Counted from the stretch's first letter, positions 25,588-37,561 are shown. The stretch: DNA of 64,000 bases from Thuidium tamariscinum (GCA_947034885.2 OX344758.2:7876501-7940500), one strand, 5' to 3'. The notes: a model not told the origin generated them from the sequence alone. Numbers and translations are program-made.

Positions 25588-25957
25588 CATTAGATGATTT
25601 TTGAGGCCTCCAAAAGACCATAGGTTCTCAAATTGTTGTATTGTATTGGGAACTTCAAAAACACTACAAAGAACTTTGAGAATTTTGCCACGTAAGCAAG
25701 TTGACATGATCGAGACACAACCATGTCAGATAATATTAATTAATTAATTAAAATAATTATTGAATATTTTAAAATTAATTAAAAAAAAGGTTTTAATAAT
25801 TTTTTAATACATTCTGAAATTTTTGAAGATAATTACTTAATTTTTAATTTTTATAATTTGTAAAATAAGATCAGCAAGGATTGATTTACTATGCAAGGAA
25901 TAGTTTTGGAAAATGGCCCCAAAACAGTCTTCCGGAGGTCTCAAAAATCATCTCATG
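25588..25957. mobile_element. CATAAGAGGATTT-family MITE
   Basis: CATTAGATGATTTTTGAGGC and the complement of CATGAGATGATTTTTGAGAC form long inverted ends. The interior shows GGGAACTTC, GACATGATCGAG, an AT-rich stretch and AAGATCAGCAAGGATTGAT in family order. Confidence 0.8.
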
Positions 25958-27524
25958 TCTATGCTATTAGGTAGAAAGTTATGCTCAAATAAACTCAAAA
26001 CAAGGAGACTAAGCAACAAAACAAATTTAAAAACTTTGAATTTTAAAAAAAATTCATAGATTATATTTTTGTCTACTTGGAAAGCTTTGATTCATTTCAT
26101 TTGAATAAGTTATGTAAAAGTTATGGACAATCTTGTTTTTTGGGCAATTTAAACATCTTCTTGAAAAAATAATTGTAAGATTCATTTTTAATGCAATTTT
26201 TATCTTTTTTCAAGAAAAAAAGATCCACATGGTTTAGTTTTCTTGCTAGAATAATCTCACCATTGGAGTTAGTATGTTTTAATTTCATCCTAGACATATT
26301 AATAATTAAAATTTTCCTTCTATCTTGCATCTATTTCAACTTAATAATTTTTTCAAATAAAAAACTTAAGGTTTTTTTAATACTTTTTTTATTAGACTCT
26401 TGAATCAATTCCCTACGTACTATAAAAATTTAAAGCTCAAAACTTTGTAGTGTAAAAAAATGAAATTAAGAAGGTTCAAAGTCAAATAATTTAGTCTCAC
26501 AATGTACAAAAAAACTTGTTTTTCTTCACTTTAAATGCAAATACCTTGCAATTTGTGTAGTCAAAATATATTAAATTTCTTCCACTCATTTTCTTTCTTG
26601 TAGAGGGTAAGATCTCATGGTTGGGTGTCCCAAAATATTAATTTTCAATTTTTTTTCTCTTTGCAATAGAAATGGGAGTTTTTAGTTTTGATTGGTAAAA
26701 CAAAGGCCTTCATCCTTCAGTGGGTAAATTTACATTCTTTGATTTTTGTTCAATTTACATGAAACCTACATGCCCACAAAACTCTTGTAAAAACAACTTT
26801 TTCAAAATATATTTTAAAATTGAAATTCTAGAAACCTATATAAACTTTCAATTGTCTACAAAAGTGATTGTGGTTGTTCAAGGTTTAATACTTTGAAATA
26901 TTACTACTCTTTACATATTTTTATGGTAATAACTCAATTATTAAAAGAGATAGTTTGGTTTTGTTGAAGATAAAGCATTCATTTATTTCAAAGTTTCTTC
27001 AATTTGCTATAATGTCAACAATTCAACTTCAACAATCTTATTCTTCATTACAATTTTACCACCTCCCTTCAACATAGCCAATTTTTACTAAACTTACACA
27101 CCAAAGGCTTTTCCATTAGGACATAAGAAGAACATGAACAAGCCCTCTATGCAAGCATGTCAGCACAGGGAATTGAATTGGCAACCTTGTAGATGCACTC
27201 AATATTTCTTGCCCATGTGCCATCACCTCAAGTAGCTTAGGCTAATTTCAAACCATTTATGCCTTTATTAGGAAGGTAAAAAGCTATTCCATAAATTCAA
27301 AAAATAAAGGCAAAAATATTTAGAATTGTTACTTGTTCAAATTAAACAAGTCCATAAAATTGACATTATGTGTACAATAATTACAAGTGGTCTTCTTTAC
27401 TATCTTCTCCATGTTAATGAACATGCAACTATGCAATGACCAATGACAAGGTTGATTGAAATTTTGCTCAAAAGCAATAGTGAGGGAATATTGTATTGAG
27501 ATACAATGAAGAAATGTTTTTAGT
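25958..27524. other. AT-rich desert
   Basis: About 25990-26130 resembles part of the TTAA-ended repeat at 12.9-13.1 kb; otherwise nothing supported. Confidence 0.5.
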
Positions 27525-27775
27525 AAATATTAGGCCATATATGGTTAGGACAATATTGTTCCTTTTGAAAGGAATGTACATTCTTTTGGGATGAATAATT
27601 AAAGTTCCATCCATATTTTGTAGAAAATATTGTAAAAAGTATTGTGAAGATATATTCTAAGAAAATATTAGACAATATATTCTTAGAACAATATCAATCT
27701 ATTTGGAATGATGTATATTCTTTTTGAATGAAAAATTGAAGTTCATCTATATTTTGTTCATTTCATCCATTTATA
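27525..27775. repeat. Tandem duplication, ~136-bp unit
   Basis: AAATATTAGGCCATATATGG ... and AAATATTAGACAATATATTC ... run in parallel to the shared CATC(C)ATATTTTGT(A/T) segment. Confidence 0.7.
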
Positions 27776-28252
27776 TTGATGTAAAGGCAATCATAGTATA
27801 TCAAGAAAGATCACTTATTTCTACTATTGTCCAAAATAAATGATTAATCCTTAAATGTCAACCTAGACATTTGGTGTTTGATGGATGACACAACCATAGG
27901 ACAAAAGTGCAACTATTCATTTTTGGAATTTTGTGTAGAAAAGATAAATCTTCTATAATACTTTGACTTGCATTGAGTGCTTTTAAACTTTTTGTACAAG
28001 TGATTCCTACAATATCAAAATAGATTATTTCACTTTCACCATGGTTTGTCCTTCAAGGATTAAAAATTCTTGACTAAGATAGACTCTTATCCTTGTGGGC
28101 TGTGGCTTTTACATGAATAATAGTAATTCATAAATGTCAAGTAAACAATATAATATTGATAATCAATGGTAGTTTATTGAATTGATGAATCTTCATATAT
28201 TATAAGTTATGTGAGCAATGAATGAGAATAATTCACACAGCTACACTTGGTA

Positions 28253-28553
28253 TAAGGTAAACTACCCCATTGTGGACAATATTGGAGCAAACCCATAATG
28301 GGCTAAATTGTAATGGACGGTGCACATTTCAAAACTCAAATGTACTTCAACATTACAATTTTGCCCACAGTAGGCTTGCTCAATGATCTCAAAGCAGATT
28401 CAGGGTTTTTAGCCAAATGTTCATTTTTGGAAGATTTTTGAAAATTTATACAAAGGGCATGAAAAAATTAAGTGAAAAATGAGCGAAATTTAGCCAGTTT
28501 TGGGATCACTGGGCTTGCTCCCATGTTGTCTGTAATGGGGTAGTTTACCCTAA
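28253..28553. mobile_element. Tourist-like (PIF/Harbinger) MITE
   Basis: TAA|GGTAAACTACCCCATT at the left and AATGGGGTAGTTTACCC|TAA at the right. The inverted ends extend about 38 bp (to GGAGCAA / TTGCTCCC). The TAA duplication and GG start fit Tourist elements. A fragment of the same end occurs at 48241-48290. Confidence 0.84.
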
Positions 28554-30177
28554 GATGAGCCTCAAATTCTGAACTACTGTACCGGTACAAGCAAATTGCA
28601 AAACAGTATTTCAAGCAAAAGTACACATCCTTGACAAACCAATCACTGATTGAAAACCAAAGATACCAACTGATTTGGCATAAAATTTTCCTGACCATTG
28701 CCATGAATCTTCGAAACAGTTTCTTTCAATCTGGCAACAGATGTTGATCCTTGCAACATTACATTCTCAATAAAAAATTATCAACATCTGTACAATCCAG
28801 TTAACCTAAGGGCTCGAATTGAGGGACAAACCAAGTGCTAATGGTCAAATTCATTGAAAATTGCTGATTTCAGAGTGCCAAATAATGTAATGTTACATTG
28901 AAGTGCTGAAAAACTCTGACAACTCGTACTTCCATTTGCCTACAACTTAGAGCTTTGAGAACTAGAACTTTCAGGGGGCTCGGAGGTGAGGTGGCCGACT
29001 AAATTCTAGAACTCTGAAATCTAGAAGAAGTATAGATATGAGGTTCAATTTGAACTCAGCTAACCAACTCAAAACGGCTCCAATTATCAATCGGAAAAAT
29101 AAAAATTTGTAGGGCTCCTCAAAAACAGCCTTGCAAACAGCTTTGGCATTATATCCACCAATTCAACGAAACAGGGGACACTGGCTCCACAATACAGGAG
29201 CCAGTCTAGCACATTCAATAATACTGGTCGTGTGCCTTGAGATGAAATTGCATCCTGCCTGCAGACAACAAGACAAATTAGCAAAATTGATGGACTAGAA
29301 TGTTCGAGAGCATTATCGGACATAATGCCAAGTCTGATTACATAATCACAAATGAACATATCTTTTCTTCTTGGTTGATACAACGATTTCAAAAGGGGAG
29401 AAAGGTCTGAGATATAACCTCTTCTGTCTACTCACACAGTTGCCTCAAACATTGGGCTTGGCATTATAAAGATTGACTTCATAAAAACGGCAATTCTGTT
29501 ATATGGGCAGTATTTATATCTGTACGAGTCTTAGTTTTTTAATCTTCGCTGTTGAATGTAGTAAAAGTTGCCACTCTGAAATCGTGCCAGTAGAACAAAA
29601 CTGCCAAGCAAAGATTTAGAGCAAAGCAGAACGGTGCGGTCAGATTTGATAAGACTCTCACCTGCGGACTCCCGTTGCAATTCTTCCTAACTTTGTACGT
29701 ATCCAGCTCGCGACTCTCCTAACGGCCAGCCACACAGGAGCCTCTGCTGGAATCACAGAAAACAAAACCACACCAATCAGCGTCCGAAACCCTGTCCTCA
29801 CTGGCCCAAAGCATATTCAAAACCAAATCAATGAAATTTGAAAGTTAACAAATAAAATCGGCGCATTTCACATACTAATTTGCACATCAACCAGCACAGT
29901 AATCTAACATAAAAGTCAAAATCATGCAAGGAATACCGCCAGTTCAACAGAATTGACGTTGAAGTGCTCCAGTTGCAGTTGTCAACCGTTACCATGGGCA
30001 TCTACTACGCGAAGCTCTGCGACTGTAATTAACGAGTACGACCATACTTGGAAAAAAACACCATGATAGAGAAATGAGCGGCGTACCTTCCGGCAGAATC
30101 AATCCAATTCGGAGAGCTTCATTCCTCGAGCAGTCGAAGTGCACACATTCAGATGCACAGATCATGGGATCTTTGGA
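28554..30177. other. DUF641 downstream region
   Basis: It probably includes 3' untranslated sequence near 29600-30177. A 9-bp-stem hairpin (ACTGGCTCC...GGAGCCAGT) is at 29180-29205. A minus-strand frame at 29087-29392 is not recognisable. Confidence 0.45.
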
Positions 30178-32151
30178 TTACGTGGTAACCAAATAGACTT
30201 GCGCACGAATGACGCTACTCCCAACTCGAAACCCAGGATGCACCATGAGTCCCACGAGCGCTTCAAACGGCAACGCCGCTCCATCATCCCCCAGCACCCC
30301 ACTCGAGATTCCCGGCACAGCCGATTCCATATAAATCGGGTTAAACTGCGCTCCTTTCCTCACCGAGATCATCCTCGCAGGCGGCTGAAACGAGAATGCC
30401 AACCGATGCAACAACCACACCGACACCGCCAGTCGACAATAGCTTTCGTAGAATCGACTCGACGGGTGCCTCCCCGCGCAAATTTCATCACTATGGTTGA
30501 AATCCCCAAAGAACGCTTCCTCAGTGGACTCACTCACAATGTGCAAAAACTTCTTGAAACAAAACTCCCGGAGGAAGCCGCTGTGAGAGCGGTTATCTGT
30601 TAAGAGTGTGACTGTTTCAGAGACGTTTCTGTGGGTAATATATTCATGGAAACACGCGCGGGAGTGATCCTCGATGTCGAAAATCTCCGTCATGCAGCTG
30701 TCGATATTGAAGCACTCGCTGTCGAAGTCCAGGAACATGCGACGGAGGATGAAGGATTGAACGAGGAATTTGTAGTCGGAAGGGCGGGCGACGATAACTT
30801 CAGACTCTAAGCAGATTTGCTCGTCAAGGTCACGCGCTTTCGTCAAGTGCTGCTTGAGGTGCGACATGAAAGTTCTGGAGAATGTGTGCGCGGCTTCTTT
30901 CACGCCGATCACGGCGGACAGAAGAGTTTTGGAAGAGGGGCCCGTGTTCTCGTTGATAGTTGGTTTGTAAGGAATCCCACCAGCAGCGAGATGCTCCTCC
31001 ATGTCGTAGAGCTGTGCACTAAGCTCCTCGATTACGAGATTGAGCTCCTTGATGTCGCGGCGAAGCTTCTCCTCCATGGCCTCCCGCTTGGCGTCCAGGT
31101 GGGCGAGCTCTTTCGTATGGGATTTCTCCATGCGCTTCATGGTTTTTGCAGTCTTCTTCGTCTCCTTCGCGGCTTTCTTCTCGATGTGGTCGAGGATCTT
31201 GTCTTTTGTGTCGAGCTGGGATTGGTAATAGGACCGCCACTTCTGTAACGAGTCTATCTTGGATTGCTTCCGCACGTTGCTGGCGCGCAAACCACTAATC
31301 TCCCGCTCGAGCGCGCTCTCACGGTCTCTAAAATCGGTAAACATCTTCGTCATGTGATTGCGATTCTCCTCGTCCCCTTTCGCAACTTCCTTCAATTTCA
31401 TCCCCCCTGCAGCGAAGTTCAAAGCATTCGCTTGCTCATCGGCAGTGTCACTACACTGTGAAGTTTGTGAGAAAGAAACTGAACGGGATTCGCTATTTTC
31501 AGCCGGGATTAGAACCGGCGTCACCACTGCAACCTCAGATCGCCCGTCTGCGTACATTATATCACCACAAGTTTCTTTCGTTTCGGAGATCGGGTTTTGA
31601 CCTTTAGTCATTACTCCAGAAGAAGCCGCAATGTTCGAAGCATCTTCCTCAGCAACTAGTCGGCTGTGAAGCTCCATGGCGTCTCTGTACAAGTCCTCCG
31701 CGAACTCTTCCGCTTTGCTCAGACTAGCTTTCCCAAGCTCAAAGTGACGACTGCACTGCTGATGATCTTTCCCTGAGTCTGACCAGTACAACTGGTCGTC
31801 GTAATCTTCAAGCGTTTTGAAGACGTGGGGTGGGGTGGTAGCGCCTGGCCATGACGACCTGTCGGTACGTCTGGGGGTATGGTCACGGCGCCGGTCCTCA
31901 GCTAACCCGGGTGACATGGTGCCGTCTAGAGAGCCGTTTCTGCGGCGAGACCTGCGACGGACAGCAATCTCCGGTTGTGAATCGCCATTTCTTTGGGTGG
32001 ACACTGGCGCTAGCGTGTGAACGCCGTTTTCCCTGTGGCTGTTTTCCCTGTGACCAGGCTCATTGGACGTGGCGTTGAAGCGTGACTTCGACCTTATGAG
32101 GTGGTTTAAATTGGATTCGTCGCGTGCAGCAGCGTCGCCGTTGTCGAACAT
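30178..32151 (-). CDS. DUF641 family protein (GIL1/IRK-interacting-like), single long exon
   Basis: From the first in-frame ATG (32151) the protein is 657 aa. The same frame stays open to 32301, just after a TAA, but has no ATG there, so either the start is at 32151 or an unseen upstream exon splices in (possible acceptor CATGCAG near 32265). The open extension encodes a Ser-Arg-Pro repeat. The rest has a basic low-complexity N-terminus, a coiled coil at about 255-390 rich in Lys/Glu, and a conserved C-terminal region at about 410-657. That region ends in a PGF...VIRAQVYLV motif as in Arabidopsis GIL1 (known ending PGFKLS...IIKSRVYLV). It also contains SRFYESYCRLAVSVWLLHRL, matching the family pattern SQFYxxFLxLAxAVWLLHxL. 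Family members act in light-dependent gravitropism and in receptor-kinase interaction; the biochemical role is unknown. The long N-terminus is unusual. Confidence 0.85.
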   Translation of the reverse strand: MFDNGDAAARDESNLNHLIRSKSRFNATSNEPGHRENSHRENGVHTLAPVSTQRNGDSQPEIAVRRRSRRRNGSLDGTMSPGLAEDRRRDHTPRRTDRSSWPGATTPPHVFKTLEDYDDQLYWSDSGKDHQQCSRHFELGKASLSKAEEFAEDLYRDAMELHSRLVAEEDASNIAASSGVMTKGQNPISETKETCGDIMYADGRSEVAVVTPVLIPAENSESRSVSFSQTSQCSDTADEQANALNFAAGGMKLKEVAKGDEENRNHMTKMFTDFRDRESALEREISGLRASNVRKQSKIDSLQKWRSYYQSQLDTKDKILDHIEKKAAKETKKTAKTMKRMEKSHTKELAHLDAKREAMEEKLRRDIKELNLVIEELSAQLYDMEEHLAAGGIPYKPTINENTGPSSKTLLSAVIGVKEAAHTFSRTFMSHLKQHLTKARDLDEQICLESEVIVARPSDYKFLVQSFILRRMFLDFDSECFNIDSCMTEIFDIEDHSRACFHEYITHRNVSETVTLLTDNRSHSGFLREFCFKKFLHIVSESTEEAFFGDFNHSDEICAGRHPSSRFYESYCRLAVSVWLLHRLAFSFQPPARMISVRKGAQFNPIYMESAVPGISSGVLGDDGAALPFEALVGLMVHPGFRVGSSVIRAQVYLVTT

Positions 32152-32301
32152 GGGCACGGGGGAGACGGGGCGAGATACGGGGCAAGATGTCGGCCGAGAC
32201 GAAGGGAGAGATGAAGGGCGAGATGAAGGCTGGGATGTAGGCCGAGAGGAAGGCCGAGAGCTGCATGATAAGCAATCCCTGGAGATATTAGTGGAACTCA
32301 C
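32152..32301 (-). repeat. 12-bp-type tandem repeat encoding Ser-Arg-Pro motifs
   Basis: This is a degenerate repeat of a CCTTCATCTCG-like unit. On the minus strand in the DUF641 frame it reads as SRPSSRPTSQPSS and similar. It is continuous with the DUF641 open frame but lies upstream of its first ATG, so it may be translated only if an upstream exon is spliced on. Confidence 0.6.
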
Positions 32302-32894
32302 AAAGCCTTAAATTTGGAAGAAAACAAAAGAAAAATTCGTTCGCAAGACTGGAGTGCTAAGGGTTACACATTGAAGACAGCACGTTACACTCATCTCAGA
32401 ATGGAATTGAATACTCTAATTCACGGATGCCAACCCATTGACCTTGCACATTTCAGTAAAATTGGCGTAGTCTCAGAGATCTGACCTCGAGTCGCTAGCT
32501 TGAAAGGACTAGGTAACATTAAAGAAGAGCCGTTGTTAAGAGAAATAATTAACTTGTGACATACAGCTAGTTTTCCGACGTCTTTCATGTTACCAAACAT
32601 AATTTCTGTAGCTGGGTCCTCTTGAATCATGCTCAATCGAAGGTTTTAAGGGTACACCATAGTGCTTAAGGACATGATTATTTTATATAACAATGCTCTA
32701 CGCCTGCAAATTCGCTTCGTTACCACCTCTCCAGAAACGGACTCCATTGAGATAATTTCTAAAAACCTTTGCGCACTGAAACCTCTCTAGATTGACGCTC
32801 TGAAACACACCATTTTAATAACAACTTAGGACCGGCATTGGATTAGCAGACCTGTGTCATTTTAGATAAGTCTCATGAGGGCAGGGATGATGTT

Positions 32895-34635
32895 CACCTC
32901 GGCAGACGAGCAGACTTCCGCTTGTCAGCAAATTCAATTGCAGCCATTCGTGCCACATCAGACAGGTCGGATTTCCTCTCCTCATATTGATCCAGTGCAT
33001 CAAAGTCTGAAGCTGTTCTTTCAAAGTCCGCAGATAATGATTCCATCTTCACGTTATAATCCACCTTCATCCTTGCCTCTGCTGCTTTTAAGTCCTGGGA
33101 GACACAACAAATCAGCAAAGTTTATTGACGATTCCCCGCATTAAAATCCAAGCCACAAGATCAAGCAGCATCAGCATATGTGCTACAGAAATACGTCCTT
33201 TAAAAGAGAATGTCGCAGATTTGATGGACTTCTTCGCGGTAATTCCTGTTGTCTTGTAGGCTTGTATGCAAACCAAACTTCTTCAAAGGTTGTGCAATTG
33301 TGAAACTAAGAGATTAAGAGCGATAAATGCCTAGGGAATTTCTAATAATGTAAGGAACCTACGAGCTCTGCCCGATGCTTAAGAGCCGCCTCCCGCTCCA
33401 GTGTTTTCTCTCTTTCCACCTTGCGCTGTGCAGCAAACATCAATCTTTTCTGATGATTCGGAACTACCTTCTCTTCGACATGTGCCATCGGATTCTCTAC
33501 TACTACATGACTTTTCTTCAATACTTCAAGCGCTGAGGTTGGCTCCTTGAAGTCCTTGGTAAAAACGTCTGATTCGAATTCCCCCTGTGAATCATCCACA
33601 TTCCACATTTCAGTACACCACAAAAGTGGCAAGTTCCAAAGTACGGTAGGCACCCTATCTGTAATTGAAGTAAAGGAGTCCTTATGTTAGTGCTATCATC
33701 GAGCCATTAGATTCCAAAACAGTGAATGCATGCACTAAACAAATTCCTCAAAATATAGTGGCCCGCATTAAATGAACTTTATAATGGAGAAGAGCAGAAG
33801 GAAACAAATGAGAAAATGAGTAGCAAGTGGTGGTAGGGTGTTAACAAGAAGGGGGTCTAAATACGGTTGTTCAAGGTCAGACTCCATTGAAGTATCGGTG
33901 TTCAAATACTGTTGACACTAAGCCATTGACTTTTAAACTGGGAGTCTAGTTCAATAAATAAAAACGCCATCAGATAGTTGCCCTCACTAGATAGACTGAG
34001 AATTGGATAGAAGAAAAAACAAGGAAAAAAAACAAGTGGAGGTGGGTGTTTACAAGAAGATCATTGAAGTATGAGAGAGAATAGTGTTGTCAAAAAGACA
34101 ATATAAGGTTCCAAATAGGAAGACCAAAATCTAACTGCTCAAAATACAAATCATAGAAGCGAAGAAGAGAGAAAGGCAGGTTGCAACGGAAGAAATGCGT
34201 AGCAAGATTAGGTGTGAAGCTTACAAGAAGATCCAGGCCCTTCATGGTGCTGTGATAAATCTCCCATGTAACAGGAATATTGTTAATCCGATAATCGCTA
34301 GTCCCACTGCTGATAATCCTTCTTCCGAAATTCACCTCCTCACCACTCCCATTGCTAAACACAAGCTTCACAAACGCCACCCTCCCTCCTGCTCTCGGCT
34401 CCTCCTCGAGGACTCCCTCCTGCACATTCCCTCCTCGCAGCCGAAACGAGCGCACTCCGATGATGAAGCTGATGGCCTCCACGAGCTGGTCGCGTTTTCC
34501 GGCTCCATGAGCCGACAGAACCGCGGCGAAGCTTGCGAAGGGGCCTATGACGTGACGGAACTTGAAGGACTTGGAATTCAGAATCTCCAGGCGCTCGATT
34601 CTTCCGGCGCGACTGAAAGGATCCAGCGATGGCAT
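32895..34635 (-). CDS. Short SMC1-derived gene or pseudogene, three exons, no hinge or C-terminal ATPase lobe
   Basis: Exons 34635-34225, 33584-33363 and 33094-32895 join in phase 0 with GT-AG ends and give 277 aa, then TGA. Exon 1 matches the cohesin SMC1 N-lobe: the AISFIIGVR, RLRGG and SDYRI motifs all align. The Walker A loop at residues 41-48 reads SAHGAGKR where SMC1 has GPNGSGKS, so the Mg-binding Ser is lost. Exon 2 aligns to the first coiled coil just after the ISGS motif (EEK...QKR). Exon 3 aligns to the coil before the C-terminal lobe (IERTA...ALDQYE type; here FERTAS and ALDQYE). The FLVFQGDVE segment, most coils, the hinge, the LSGGEK signature and Walker B are absent between and after the exons. 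SMC1 is normally about 1,220 aa. It cannot be a standard cohesin ATPase: it is either a decayed duplicate with its frame intact by chance, or a repurposed fragment. Confidence 0.7.
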
Positions 34636-36251
34636 TGTGGGACTGGGTGGCAGAGACTGGACCCCGCTCCTGTTGCTTCCTGTTGGTGCGTCATGTGCAG
34701 GCTATCGCATTGTAGTTGGCATGGAGCTAATTTGTTCTGAACAACGCACGAGGAAACTCTAAGTCAAGATTGATTCGAAAATGCATGCAAACGAGAAATC
34801 AGCAGGGAATGCGCGTCATCACCGCGCCATGGATTCAAACCGGAACGAGATTCTTTTAACAAGAGATAACGTGGTGTCCGCATGGAAGGGTCCTTAAAAT
34901 GCGGTTTTAATACGCCTCTACAGGCCTACATATTGAGATCCGAGTACTAATCATAGATGTGCTGCGAATCTGAGATAGAATCCCAACAAACGTGTTTTTT
35001 TAGATTTCTTGCTCAGTTTGGGTCAACTCATGTGAGTGATAGCTCGTCGGAAAAGTACGAATGAAGCACTTCCAACAAGTCGATACCCACAATCTGGTTG
35101 TCAATATTTAGATCTAGGGTTCAAACAACCTCAGAAAGGATTCCCATCTAGCGCTGCGTTTAAAATGCGCACGACGAATCACCACATTGCCTACCAAAGT
35201 CGACCACACTGCGAAAAGAAAGCTGCTGGTGTTTCGCAACACTAAAGAAATAATAGTGCGTTCAAATCTCTTACCACCTTTCCCCCGCTAATAATGGAAT
35301 ACAGGAAAACAGCGAGGATTCAAAAGAAACTGAAAGATGCAATGCATAGGCACAAAACGCAATGCCAACATTGTAATGTCGTTACCAATCTACGACCACC
35401 ACAACTTTTCGGAAAACCCTTCACAAAATGAAATCATGACACAGCGAGGAAACACTTCAATAGTGATTCAACGAACTCACGGATCGATCCCAGTACCCAT
35501 TCGTACTTGCAGCGCAGATCAACAAAATTCACGTACTCACCCAGATCCACAATGCCAGACTCGCTGCGCCCACCCCCAGCGCCCTCGATTCTACCCTCGC
35601 ATTACTGAACTAAACCGGGCGCCCCGCGTGTACGTATTGAAGCAGCCCCTCCTTCCGAAATTCCAATGCCGGGGGTGCTTCCAGCGAAACCTTAAACCTT
35701 GCGAGCGTCAGTAGCACATCCTGATGAGTCCAAATTGCAAGCACGGGAGCGGCGGTGCAAGTGAGGCAGAGGAGGCAATCTCGCGCGAGGCGAAGGTTCC
35801 GTAGTGGCTGTGAAGGCGAGGCCGCGACAGTGACGGAGGTTGTGAGTTGGGGGGCGGGAGTGCGCCACAGGAAATGCGGGGGGAAGGTGGGGCCCCACGA
35901 TTGTTCCTGTACCTGGGGCGTTGATTCCTCGCGGGCTGACGGTTTGTTTGCTAGATTTGAGGGGATGCACATGAGGCAGCCTGGGAGAGGAGTTTCCGTT
36001 GTGAAACGCGCGCGGGCGGGCGCCTGAGTTTGGTTCGTCTCCGCTTTGCTAGAGGCCCTACCCCCCAGCGCCCGCGCCGCGTCTCTCGCAACGCGAGCGT
36101 CATGGCCAACATGAGTGGTCCCGGCGGGTGCGGGTGCGGGTGTCTGCGGAACTACGTTCGTCCTTGGGGCAGGCTTGTTACTTATCGTTTCTGTTCGTTT
36201 CTTGGAGGTGTTCTCATTCGTCTTATGTTTTGCACGCTAAGGTCCGGTTTA
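34636..36251. other. Upstream region and GC-rich island
   Basis: 34636-35600 is the 5' flank of the SMC1-derived gene. 35600-36250 is strongly GC- and CpG-rich with overlapping open frames on both strands, none recognisable. It may be a promoter or 5' leader of an unidentified transcript. Confidence 0.5.
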
Positions 36252-37417
36252 CACTAGGGGTAGTCACGGCTCCTTCGAGCACTTAGATTTCGCAGAAGAA
36301 TGAGGGAAAACAGAGTTCAATCAGGAGTCGATTAGCATGAAGGAGCTGTGACACCCCTTTTGAGTGCAGTGAGCATGTAGAATCGGAATCGTGCGAATGT
36401 GTTTTTGGCTTTCACTTCATCGGTGAGATCGGCAACTCCGACGGTGCGATCGATAGCTTTCGGTAACAACTTTGCTCGCTAACGGTTCTTCACACCGCTT
36501 ATTCACCTTCGGAATAGAATAAGCGACACGGTGAAGTCTTCGCCGTCGAAGAATATTTTGTCACGTACCATCTCGCAAGAGCCAACCCTAAGTTGCTACG
36601 ACACTTAACAGTGGCGAAGTTTGGTAGGGAGGAAGAGCTGTGACTACCCTTACTATGGGTAGTCACAGCTCTTGCGAGAATCGAAATTCTGTGAAGTTGG
36701 AGAAATCAGTTAGACAAAAGTGGAGATTATCATGAGCCATTCAGCGTGAAGGAGCTCTGACACCCCTTTCTATTGCTCACAGAAATTCTGCAGAAATTTT
36801 TGACTTGCAAAGCTGGGTGGGAGCTCCGATACTTATGCTAGGCTAGACATTTCAAGAAATTCAATGAAATTTTTTTCAAAACTATTGTTTCTTCACCTGC
36901 AAATTAAGGAGAAGAAACAACACTTTGATTTCTTTGAGAATTTCATGTCTACCTTTCACTCACGATGCACTAATGCATGGCATCTGTTCTTTCTTAGCAA
37001 ATGCAAAGGACTGTGGAAGTGTTAGGGGTTGTCACACCTCCTTCAACACAGTTGCAATTCTCCGAGAATGTCCACATGGCATTCTATCATAGGTAGCTTC
37101 TAATAAGCTCAGGTTAATTTCTTCAGGAAATGAGTGTAACATTTTATTTCCTCTAGAAATAAAGAAACGACACTTTTGAAAATTTTCAAGAGGATTTTTT
37201 CAAAGCACTTATGTAAGTTCAAGCTATACAAAGCTCTAGCTATACAAAGCTCTTATCCAACTTTGTAGGTCAAGAATGGAAATCACTTTTAACAGAAGAA
37301 GGGGATGTCACACCTCCTTCACACCGAATAGCTTATGATAGGCTTCACTTTTTTGTCACTAATTTCTCCTATTTCAAAGAAATCCAATTCTCGCAAGAGG
37401 TGTGACTACCCGTACTA
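36252..37417. mobile_element. Array of two adjoining inverted-repeat elements with GGGTAGTCAC ends
   Basis: The first unit runs 36252-36655 (ACTAGGGGTAGTCAC ... GTGACTACCCTTACTA). The second runs 36651-37417 (TACTATGGGTAGTCACAGCTC ... GTGACTACCCGTACTA), sharing the TACTA junction. Internal half-copies of the end motif (GTGACACCCC / GGGGTTGTCAC / GGGGATGTCAC beside CTCCTTC) lie near 36346, 36760, 37026 and 37307. The first unit is CpG-rich. It sits beside a GC-rich island. Confidence 0.72.
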
Positions 37418-37561
37418 AAACAAAGTTGCCCTTCAATGCCTTCTTGAGGAATTATCTTTTGGATGCCATGACCTTTGGAGTGGTACAAACAATCAAGAGG
37501 GCAAGCAATGGAAGGAAAAATATACGGTATTATACATACAACTATTGAAAAATAGTATTTT

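Noticed and set aside
29087-29392. 101-codon minus-strand frame with a plausible acceptor (TGTCTGCAG)
   Set aside because: No recognisable domain and no partner exons; could be untranslated sequence downstream of the DUF641 gene.
30139-32311. Several plus-strand frames (30139-30603, 30817-31248, 31817-32078, 32063-32311)
   Set aside because: They are shadows of the DUF641 gene; the last is the antisense of the Ser-Arg-Pro repeat.
34195-34762. Plus-strand frames of 181 and 66 codons
   Set aside because: Antisense to the SMC1-like exon 1; no motif.
35610-36257. Overlapping frames in the GC-rich island
   Set aside because: Open on both strands because of high GC; composition biased to Arg/Pro/Ala and no family recognised.
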